This document shows, piece after piece, positions 25,540-34,643 of a stretch of DNA of 64,000 bases. The position numbers and the translations under genes are program-made. Origin of the DNA: Actinostola sp. cb2023 (lineage: Eukaryota; Cnidaria; Anthozoa; Actiniaria; Actinostolidae); assembly GCA_033675265.1 (NCBI GenBank), contig JAUJYZ010001546.1, positions 984,501-1,048,500 of the forward strand, read 5' to 3'. Position 1 is the stretch's first letter, and each line of letters opens with the position of its first letter. A model generated the notes under the pieces. That model was not told where the DNA came from. It did not search any database and worked only from the letters and a program-made list of their open reading frames with translations.

Positions 25540-26810
25540 ATTATTTGAAAAAATAAAAATAAATAAGCATTTTAAAGAAAATAAATTTTTATTTCATATT
25601 TCAAAAGCTGGCAGCCATTTTGTCAAAATGCTGTAGGTAACTATCGAGAAATAGTCCGAAGTTCTCGACCAATCAGCGCGCTTGATTTTCTATAACTACT
25701 AATGTTCAGTAAATATAGTTGCGCTTTGAGAATCGTGATTCAATCCTGTGAATCATCGCTCTATCAATATATCCAATGAACCTGCTTGTGCGGTCATTTT
25801 GTGGAATGTACAAACTATAGCAAAAAGATTTCTAGAATCCCTTGTCAGCATTCATTTAACCTTTTGTTAAGCCTAGTAATTAATTTTTCTTTTTATTGAA
25901 CAATTTCTTGATTCTCGTTTTCATTAATATTTCATGACCAACTTCTAATAAATTTTTAAATTTTACATTGTAAAATGTTATTCCCAATCCTGCCTTATAA
26001 AATTTTTAAATGACATAAAAATTATGTTTTTCCCAAAATAATATATTTTACTTTTTACTTTACTTTTTACCACTACACCATCGAGGATATTGGAAAGCTT
26101 CTCATTTTCTCTTCACCTTTGTCCTTTTAAAAGCCACTGATTACAATGCTCAGGTGTTTTCAAAAATACGAGAACAATGAATATCGGTCTCAGCTTCTAT
26201 TTCTGACCCGACAGCGATTTTGAAGAAAAAAGCCATGTAGTACAGTATAAACGAAAATGATTCGGATATTTATCTAAAATATTCTTAAACTTAAACCGCG
26301 TCTACACGAGCAAATTTTCCTTGACAAGTTTTCCTTGACAAGGAAGACTTGCTCGTGTAGACGACAAAAACATCGCCAATTTTTCCTTGTCAAGGAAAAC
26401 TTGTCAAGGAAAACTTGTTCGTGTAGATGTGGCTTTCAGTTATCTCTCTCTACGTCACGAAGAATACAGCTGATTGCTTTATTCGACACTGGCTTTATCA
26501 CTTATTTGAAACGCCAAGCATGTAATGGTTAATCAGTTCTCACAGTATGCAAAAAACATCGAAATGATAGTCGACTGAACTTCGCACGAGATCACCTGCA
26601 TCCGATCAGTTTGACATTCTCAGCAAAAGCGGCTGATTTCTTTAATTCGTCTTTGAAAGGCAGAACTGAGAAAGTCACATTGATAAAATCAATCAATCAA
26701 TATTTGCCTTTTGTTTTCTTAATTCTATTTACTTTGAACTGTTATTAGATTCAAAAAACTCAGGTGCGCATGTGCACTACTACAGATAGATGAAATTCAA
26801 CTGAAAGAAC
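25540..26810. other. Intergenic with small inverted-repeat words
   Basis: At about 26296-26437 CGTCTACACGAGCAA and AACTTGTTCGTGTAGA flank repeated TTTTCCTTGACAAG words, a likely short hAT-type MITE. The 3' part (from about 26738) is homologous to 38941-39050, the region just upstream of exon 1 of the PAN/EGF gene. No gene seen. Confidence 0.45.
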
Positions 26811-26818
26811 CATTAAGT

Positions 26819-26819
26819 C

Positions 26820-26879
<60 letters not shown>

Positions 26880-27196
26880 ACTCCCTTTGTCCAAGTGGTA
26901 GGGGTGATCGGCGGTCGGTTTTGAAAACGACCCTAAAAGGTACGCATAAATTACAAGAGCTGTTGAAGCCATGTTCATTTCGACCCCTAAAAGGTACGGC
27001 CATATATGGCGCCGGAAAAATTGATTGTGCTGATATCGTTAATCAGTGACTGGACAATATCTTTCTTCTGTTCAATTGACCCTAAAAGGTACGGACTCGT
27101 GTTACGTAACTGACTTTTGTGTCGGAACCCTAAAAGGTACATACAAGAAATATTTTCAACCCTAAAAGGATCGCCGATCACCCCTACCACTTGGAC

Positions 27197-27273
<77 letters not shown>

Positions 27274-27282
27274 ACCCCCGGG
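26819..27282. mobile_element. Foldback element with G57 and C73 runs near its ends
   Basis: The left end is CCCGGG then G57 (26822-26878) and GTACTCCCTTTGTCCAAGTG. The right end carries CCACTTGGACAACC, a run of 73 C (27199-27271), then AAACCCCCGGG. The flanks CATTAAGT and CATTAATT (26811-26818, 27283-27290) are an 8-bp target duplication with one difference. The empty site is visible in the paralogous sequence near 39030. Inside, the word CCCTAAAAGGTAC recurs five times between 26930 and 27170. There is no coding capacity; the polyproline/polyglycine frames are artefacts. Confidence 0.75.
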
Positions 27283-27312
27283 CATTAATTCCTACAGGCA
27301 TCACTTAGGCAA

Positions 27313-27641
27313 ATGATGGTTGTTGTGTATCTACTGCTTTGGTTGCGTTTCGTTGCTGCAGAGCCGACAATACGAGGTGCCGGCAACGAGATCTTTCCTT
27401 TGCGAACTTCTTCCAACTTGAGGGCCACAGACTTCTGGGAACTCCTCTGAAAAAAGTCGAGGTGAATTCCTTTTTCGATTGTCTTACTGAGTGTAGAACG
27501 AACACACGATGCTTGTCTACAAACATGAACACAACAAGCGATGTCCAAGGTCTGTTCGAGTGTGTGCTTTTGGGTATTGACAAGTACGAATACAAAGAAA
27601 ACTTGACCAAAGTGAAGGGAGTCGACCATTATACCTTGCCG
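27313..27641 (+). pseudogene. Frameshifted duplicate of PAN/Apple exon 1
   Basis: Nearly identical to exon 1 of the gene at 39055. The signal-peptide codons start at ATG 27313/27316 (MVVVYLLLWLRFVAAEP). A 2-bp insertion near 27391 (GAGATCTTTCC against GAGATTTCC) throws the PAN segment out of frame, and the upstream frame ends at a TGA about 45 codons in. The PAN part (FANFFQLEGHRLLGTPLKKV ... CLTEC ... CLSTN ... FECVLLGID) remains open and ends at a preserved CCG|GTAAGATT donor at 27642. No matching EGF or C-terminal exon follows. The duplication extends from about 26738 to about 28020 (against 38941-39680). Probably a dead partial gene copy, unless trans-acting exon use exists. Confidence 0.75.
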
Positions 27642-28764
27642 GTAAGATTATTGAAGTTGTTAAAATGTAAAAGTCAAATATTTTCGATGATAAAGTCATC
27701 TTAGTTCAGGATATAAACAGAGTTTACTGGTCCTGTTTTCCAACTGTTTCTTCCCTGAAAATTAACGTTAAACGTTTAATTTTTATTTTTTTTGGTACGT
27801 ACTGAGTCAGGAGAGGAGTTTTATCTTGACTGATTTTGAATCTTTCGAAACGTATACTTACCGGCAATACTTTCCATTGTCTTCCAGATATCATTAAACT
27901 GTTTCCGCTTTTACTCAAATAACAAACTAGTTTTGCAGAATTAATAAAAATACTTTCCAATGATCCGAAAATCAGTCAAGACCTAATCAGCCTCAGATCT
28001 AGAAGAACTGAGAATTACTATTAACTTTTCTTCTTTCACAACTAGCGGTAGGCACCGGCAGGACACCTACCGCCGGGGATGATGTTATAAAGCTTTGAAT
28101 TTGACATTTAATAACGAAAGTTTAAGAAAATTCATCCGCAAGTTCATTTTTGATAACCTTTCAAGACCGTGAATTCTGCGGTTTTAGCACATTTTTGAGC
28201 TCTCTACCAATGTTCATAGGAATAGTAAATGCTGTTTACCATTACATACTGGCAGCAATCGGTTTGGTGCAGCATGTACTTAGCAAAATACTACGCAAGG
28301 GATGTCTACAAAAACGTGCCGAGAGATACGCCGGACCAGAACTGCATAGTGCGGTGGCTATGGACACTCAATAAAACCTTGACAAAACATGGCGTAGTTA
28401 CACTTTTGTGCCAATGCGTGGCGGACTTCCAAACTTGGTGACATTTTTTCGATTCAGCCTAAATTTGGACCAGAATTTTTCCCGGGTTGCTGTTTCAACG
28501 ATTCACCTAAAACTTCGTTAGTGTTGCCGTGGGGTCGATATAGACTGATTCCGGCAGAGGATTCATAAATATCCCGAGGGACAATTATTATGTAAAAGAA
28601 AATGAAATCGAGATAAAATGTGAACTTGCGAAGTTATAGCCGAGACAATTATTGAAATCCTTTAATATCCATTGAGCCACCTTCATACGAACATACTGTG
28701 ATAGTGTTGATAATTGATGACCAAGAGGCTAGGTACCGCGTACCACTAGCCTCGTGCCGAAGTA
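27642..28764. other. Remnant intron sequence and unassigned DNA
   Basis: Up to about 28020 this parallels the start of intron 1 after 39391. Beyond it, a 55-codon protein-like frame (28275-28441: YYARDVYKNVPRDTPDQNC and so on) has no start or family I recognise. About 28190-28280 resembles 5510-5590. Confidence 0.35.
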
Positions 28765-29420
28765 CAGTGGAACCTCGATATTTTTGGCTCTTTTCCCGAA
28801 AAATCGTTATATCGATTTTTCGGGAAAAGAGCCAAGAATATCGTTATATCGGTAGTGTCCGTTGTGCCTTATAGCTGTACCGGCGATGTAATCCCTATCG
28901 TAGCAAACTGTTGACAGACACGTTACACTCCTTATGATATCTTTTCAAGTGTAAGCACAGGCAGCCCAAGCAGTATACTTGTGGGTGATTTTAGAGTATT
29001 TTTTAAAATGTTTCGAAATGTAAAAATATTGCTCAATAAACTGACATTCACCTTTATTTACATTTATTTTGTGCTATAAATGTAAATAAAGGTGAATGTC
29101 AGTTTATTGAGCAATATTTTTACATTTCGAAACATTTTAAAAAATACTCTAAAATCACCCACAAGTATACTGCTTGGGCTGCCTGTGGTGTAAGCCTCCT
29201 TTTTCATCGCGCGATGATTTATTTTATCGTTATATCAGGGTAAATTTTACGTTTGGGCTGCCAGATTGTGATCGTTATATCGGGAATATCGCTATATCGA
29301 ATATCGTTAAATCGGGATTTTTCTCCATACATTTACTGTAACATTTGCCGGGCTGTCAAATGTTGATCGTTATACCGGGAACATCGTTATATCGAGTATC
29401 GTTATATCGAGGTTCCACTG
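28765..29420. mobile_element. pogo/Tigger-like non-autonomous element, TA TSD
   Basis: The ends CAGTGGAACCTCGATAT and ATATCGAGGTTCCACTG are inverted and flanked by TA dinucleotides (28763-28764, 29421-29422), as in Tc1/mariner-pogo elements. Subterminal CGTTATATCG words recur at least eight times in both orientations, which may be transposase-binding repeats. A separate perfect hairpin (28956-29187) is inserted in it. Confidence 0.75.
28956..29187. mobile_element. 232-bp hairpin MITE inserted in the pogo-like element
   Basis: Arms of about 110 bp are exact reverse complements starting CACAGGCAGCCCAAG, with a short loop near 29070 (TTTTGTGCTATAAATG region). The flanks GTGTAAG on both sides suggest a 7-bp target duplication. 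Confidence 0.75.
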
Positions 29421-29677
29421 TAAGAACTTTTTTGTTTGGAACTTTTACATAACAAAACCATTGACAATAAAATCGAACATTATTATTAACAATTGTCATG
29501 ATCATGACTCACGCAATTAATGTTATTATAACATAGAGGGCAAAATTACTTGATTCTGATTGGTTAATCAAGGAGGGCTTTTTTCTTAATTGAGGGCCGT
29601 ATTACTTGAAAGCGATTGGTCAGTCTGTTTCCTAGCAACGGGAAGTATTCCACAAGCGAGAAGTGTTTTGTTCGCAA

Positions 29678-30134
29678 TGGCCTCCCGTTTTCCTGAAGTG
29701 GATGACAATGCAATTCAAGAATTAATAATTTCTAGCGAAAATGAAAACACCATAAGGAGCACAAATTACTGGTTGAGCGTTTTTCACAAGTGGGCATTGA
29801 TAAGTGAAGTAAAGCAAGACTTGGAAGACTACGAGTGCGAAGCTCTCGACAAGACAAAATACGCCGTGGCAATGGCAATGAGTACGAGCCTGACTCCCTA
29901 AAAGTTATGGAGGCAGCATTTATAATAGAGCGGCGTTTAAAAGGAAAGAATTATGGAAAGTCCACCTTGAAAGACGTCGAATTCCAAAATTCGAGAAAAG
30001 TCCTAGAGGGAAAAGCTCGAAAACTGAGACAACAAGGAATGGGAAAGCGCCCAAACAAGTCCAAAAGTCTAACAAAACAGGAAGAAATTCGTCGATTCAA
30101 GCGACTAATTCAGACGGATTATGATTCAGATTGA
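29678..30134 (+). pseudogene. Crypton-type tyrosine recombinase N-terminal remnant
   Basis: The frame starts MASRFPEVDDNAIQELI at 29678 and runs through WLSVFHKWALI and DLEDYECEALDKTKYAV to about 29870. The protein-like sequence then jumps frame to GNEYEPDSLKVMEAAFIIER, KNYGKSTLKDVEFQNSRKVL and KRPNKSKSLTKQEE, ending at 30134. These words match the N-terminal region of the Crypton-derived, KIAA1958/QRICH1/ZMYM-like family abundant in cnidarian genomes, judged from memory of the family. About 30-40 residues and the whole recombinase catalytic domain are missing, so it is a deleted copy. Confidence 0.6.
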
Positions 30135-30261
30135 CTTTCTCATTGACTAAACTTAGCTCTTGTCAGCTAGTAAGCTATTTTCCATGCATTTTAGCAATCA
30201 TGTAAGTCTTTTCTTCGCTGAATTAGTGAATAATCATGTCAAGACTTTTGAACTTTGACAA

Positions 30262-30598
30262 CTTTGAATTGTCGATTTGTGAATAAATTATTTCGCTTAG
30301 CAGTCGAATGGCTTCCAAGATAAACGCGCACTTGGTGTTATAAACAAGTAATCGCATGGTTCCTCGTAAAATTAAGGATTAATTTCACTTGTGTTTTCAA
30401 AGTTTCCCAAATTGCCCTTGTCGCTTCGCGACTCGGGCAATTTGGGAAACTTTGAAAACACTCATGAAATTAATCCTTAATTTTACGAGGAACCATGCGA
30501 TTACTTGTTTATAACATTGAGGGCAAAAGCGCGCGTTTATCTTGGAAGCCATTCGACTGCTAAGCGAAATAATTTATTCACAAATCGACAATTCAAAG
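30262..30598. repeat. 337-bp palindrome
   Basis: Starts CTTTGAATTGTCGATTTGTG and returns as its reverse complement at 30598. The centre is near 30430 around GTCGCTTCGCGAC. One arm has GGTGTTATAAAC where the other has GTTTATAACATTGAGGGC, so the arms are not identical throughout. It directly follows the Crypton-like remnant and may be its 3' terminus duplicated head to head. Confidence 0.85.
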
Positions 30599-30866
30599 TC
30601 CCTCGGCTTCGGGGACATTTAATCACTAATATCCCTCAGTGCCATGGTATAATTAGTTTGTAATACCATGATCACCGAAGAAATGGACAAAAATACAGGC
30701 TTGAGTTAACGGCGCAAAGGAGAATATATTATAGTGTTTTGTGAAAGAGTCTTGATTAGACTGTACTCTGGGGAATGCTTCATGTTGCACATCTTTGTTT
30801 CATTTACACAATAAAAGAGTATAAATTAGTTATAGTAAGGAGTACCTGAAGGTAAACAGATCAGAA

Positions 30867-30998
30867 ATGGCGGAAGGTCGGTTTACTTTTATGAGAGATG
30901 ACGAAGTGGAGCAAGTAAGAGAGAATACGGTTCCTCAAAATACTAAAAAGCACATACAGAAAAAGAGGAAAGTGCCAACTCATTGTGTGAACAAATAA
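30867..30998 (+). pseudogene. Second Crypton-type N-terminal fragment
   Basis: A 43-codon frame starts MAEGRFTFMRDDEVEQVREN and continues VPQNTKKHIQKKRKV before a stop. The start MAE.RF followed by an acidic helix and NTKK resembles the opening of Crypton-derived proteins in cnidarians. It is too short for a functional protein. Confidence 0.4.
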
Positions 30999-31822
30999 CA
31001 GAAATAGGTCTAATCAAATATCCTTTGAATTCGACTTTTTTGCATTTCCTTCTATTGCGCATGCGTTAACGATGTTGTGGATATCAAAATACCACTCATT
31101 CTCGTACCCAGAGCACCTCGGTCGGTCGTTCCTTCTCCCGTCAGTGGCTCTGGTAACAGCCATTTCTAGGCCGATGCTGATTGGTCCAAATGTCCGCGCA
31201 TGCGCGACTTTCATTTGAAACTTCTCAATCGTGATTGGTCAATCTATAACGATGCTCGGAGCTTTTTAGAAGAGAATCCTCTGCGCATAGGTATAACACA
31301 CAAAGCTGACTCCCAACGACGGTCTGAATGGTGGTCATTGCTACTATTTTCTGCTAAGAAACTGTAATGATTTTACTGGTCACAAAGAAAAACACGCAAG
31401 TTTGGTTCTGTACTTGTTTTCGCTTCTCTTCTGTCGAGGCAAGTGATTAATTTACGCTATAAATTACCTCCTTCAACAACGGACTACGATACCGTTGAGA
31501 CAGAACAAAATCAGTTGGCTTCGTTTCGGGTTCCTTTGCAAAAAAATAAGCATCCATATAAAATGTCGTGTTTTTGTGAATGTTAAAAGAGTACAGAACA
31601 AGATTGGTGGGGTGTATTTTCTTCCCTTCTCAGTAAATGTGCAGATAAAAGTACAATCTTGTATTAAAAGACTAATAAATTACTTGCCATATCATGTTGT
31701 TGTATTTGAGTAATACCCTGTGTATCATTTGCCCTATTTTCCCCCAAGGTAGACTCAGTGAAGTCTATTGATGAGAAATATTTCAGCATATTTCGTGTTT
31801 TGCAAAAATATTAGAAAAGATA

Positions 31823-33571
31823 ATGTATAGAAGATTGATATCCTATATAACAAAACATAACATACTTTACAACAATCAATATAGATTTCGTGATAACCAT
31901 TCAACTAGTCTTGCAGTAATTGACTTAGTTGACAAAATATCTACAGCAATAGAGAATGGGGAATACACTATTGGTATTTTCTTAGACCTTTCAAAGGCAT
32001 TCGATACCGTGAATCATAAAATCCTATTAACAAAATTACGTCATTATGGAATAAGAGGCATCTGTCATGATTGGTTTACCAGCTACTTAATTACGGGAAG
32101 AAAACAAATAGTTAAATATAACGATACTCAATCAACTGAACAATTGATAAAATGTGGAGTTCCACAAGGAACTGTTTTGGGTCCACTACTCTTTCTCTTA
32201 TATATCAATGACATACACAACTGCTCAACAAATCTTTCATTCGTATTGTTTGCTGATGATACCAACCTATTTCGCTCGGGGAAGGACCTTACTCAGTTAG
32301 AATCGAAAATTAACGAAGAACTTGTACTTGTACCAGGGGCGGATCCAGGTTTTTGTCAAACAGGGGGTTGTGTTGCGGCCGTTGTGTTGTGTGAGCGGCA
32401 AAGCCGCTGCCCCCCCAGAATATTTTGAAATCTACAAGCTCTAAAATGCAATTTTTAGAGATCTGGAGTTGTTTTATTAACACAACAAAACTCAATTTTC
32501 AGTAAAATTTTGAGTTTATTGGACATCCAACAAAGATGCTTGGAAGTCTTCTTGGGTGAGCTTACAAGTATAAAGGCTTCACATACGTTTTTGACGCTAA
32601 AAACGGCAGGTTCTTTCTGTTATCAGTCAAACCGGCCTCGAAGTCGAACGGTCGTGTAAACAGTATGAATGAATTATATTATTCTTACGAGGGAGAGAGC
32701 TGAAAGTGCAAGAGAGACCTACGGACAGACATATCTATACAAGCGGTATTAAAAAAATATCCATAGGGGGGGGTTGCAACCCCCAGAACCCTCCCCCTGG
32801 ATCCGCCCCTGTGTACATAACTGGCTCAACGATAATCAGCTTACCTTAAATATTAAAAAGACCAACTACATAATATTCAAAACAACCAGGAAAAAAAATA
32901 ATTCAAACATATCCCTTATAATGAATAATCAACATATTCGCAACGTCAAAGAAACTAAATTCCTTGGTATTGATGAACATTTAACATGAAAAAGCCATAT
33001 TGACTGCATAGCTAAAAAACTATTACGCACATCAGGCATTCTTTGTAAAGTTCGACACTACCTTGATAAGCACCATTTATTAACACTTTATTATACTCTT
33101 GCTTACCCTTATCTATATTACTGTAACATAATATGGGCAAATAATTACAAAACGAGGCTAATGAAACTTTTTGTCCTACAAAAAAAATTTATAAGACTAA
33201 TCACTTTTTCGTCATATGTTGCACCATCATCTCCACTATTTTTAACATTGAAACTGTTAAATATCCAACAAATAAATACTCTTCAGATTGGTTTATTTAC
33301 ATTTGATCTATTGAACAACAGGTTGCCTTCACAATTTAACTCCTTCTGTATAGATAATAATGTTGTTCATAACTATAATACTAGAGGTTCTTCGAAACTG
33401 CATAAACAATACCACAAAACAAATTATGGACTATATTCTACTAGAAACAAATGTACTATAGTATGGAACATGCTGCCACTAAACATTACAAATAGTCGCA
33501 GCAATTGTATCTTTAAGCGTAATCTAAAATCGCACCTTCTATGTCCTGATAATTGCTATGATCGGCACTAG
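31823..33571 (+). pseudogene. Reverse transcriptase ORF of the LINE, interrupted
   Basis: Only the RT part of ORF2 is present; endonuclease and ORF1 are lost by 5' truncation. Two further lesions are a 478-bp MITE at 32334-32811 between LVLV and HNWLND, and an in-frame TGA near 32987. The intact fingers-palm motifs and few stops imply a fairly recent insertion. Confidence 0.85.
32334..32811. mobile_element. hAT-like MITE in the LINE, perfect 16-bp TIRs, TGTAC TSD
   Basis: The ends CAGGGGCGGATCCAGG are exact inverses; the flanks are TGTAC (32329-32333 and 32812-32816). The interrupted reading frame gives independent proof: deleting the element and one TGTAC restores continuous reverse-transcriptase codons. 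Confidence 0.9.
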
Positions 33572-34029
33572 TTATACCTTCATATATTATATAAATGTAC
33601 TCATTCATTCATTTGTAACCTGACACCACTACTACTTTTGTAATTAATTAGTTGTTAAAGTTATAAAGGGAGACTACTAGAAAAGCCCTGAAGGGCTTAT
33701 TGGTCTTCCTTCCATATTAATTGTAAACTTATTTTGATTATGTACCACCTATTGAAAATGGAAAATAAACTATCTATCTATCTATCTATCAGTAGTATTC
33801 TACATAAGCTTATATAATACATATATTTTAACATATTTTATATTTTAGCTTTCTTTCTTTCTCTCCTAATATATTAAGTTAGCCTGTTTTGAAGATGTAG
33901 AAATGCTTCATTAAACCGTTATTATTATTTTATTTTTATTAATTATTATTAAAAGGCTGTATGCATTCTTATATTTGAGATGGGAAGTACACTATGCTGT
34001 TGTTATCCCCTTGATTATATTTTATAAAT

Positions 34030-34643
34030 TCTTCGTTTGCAACCACGTGGTATTTGGCGGATTACGCCGTTGATTTTAATTTATACGGCTGTTCTCAAAT
34101 TTCAAAATATTATTTCCTTTGCCAAATAAAATAAAAACCTTATGAGCTTGTAGAGCTATCAAAATAACAACTCTGGGACAAATATCGGAGCACTAGAGCA
34201 TTTCTTTACCGAGCTATGGGCGAACGAATTTCCAAATATTCCAGTGTGTTTGTATAGCGGCGCCATGTTGGAAGACAACTGGATGTCTTCCAACATGGCG
34301 GCCAAAATTTCAAAATATAAATTCAAGCTTAGAGTTGATATACATCACTTAATTTCACTATAAATAGAACTTCTAAACATGTATAAAACTAAAAACATTT
34401 AATTTGGTACAAATTTGTTGTTTTCCACGACTTTTCAGAGACGTGACTAGCGCTAAGTAAGAGTTGCGTGACAAAATTCAAACTTCGATAACTCGGACAC
34501 AAAAACATCGAGCCCACCTGCAAATTTCTACAATAATTCATATCACAATTCTCTAAAATACTGCCAAGAATCAAGTTGATTGGATTCATAACTAAATTTT
34601 ACAATTAATTCTCAAGGGGAGTGACGTCGAGTGCAAACGAAGA
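34030..34643. mobile_element. 614-bp MITE with TCTTCGTTTGCA ends, AT dinucleotide TSD
   Basis: Absent from copy 1, where the site reads ATAAATAGAGG near 10785. The ends TCTTCGTTTGCA and TGCAAACGAAGA are inverses and AT lies on both sides. Inside is a hairpin GCCATGTTGGAAGAC / GTCTTCCAACATGGC (about 34262-34303). A 2-bp AT duplication is reminiscent of ISL2EU/IS4EU-type elements; the superfamily is unproven. Confidence 0.75.

Larger units (their letters stand above)
31798..33791 (+). mobile_element. CR1/L2-like LINE, 5'-truncated, (TATC)n tail
   Basis: A reverse transcriptase reads from FAKILEKIMYRRLISYI through FRDNHSTSLAVIDLV, LDLSKAFDTVNH, CGVPQGTVLGPLLFLLYIND and the catalytic-site motif FVLFADDTNLF. 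After a MITE insertion it resumes with HNWLNDNQLTLNIKKTNY, KFLGI, a TGA where Trp is expected (about 32987), then the thumb/C-terminus to a stop at 33571. A 3' UTR of about 150 bp ends AAATAAAC(TATC)n. The empty site in copy 1 has a single TATC, fitting the tail-primed integration of CR1/L2 elements without a long TSD. Confidence 0.85.

Noticed and set aside
26760..27308. Reading frames rich in proline or glycine on both strands
   Set aside because: They are homopolymer G and C runs of the foldback element read as codons; no start context or conserved sequence.
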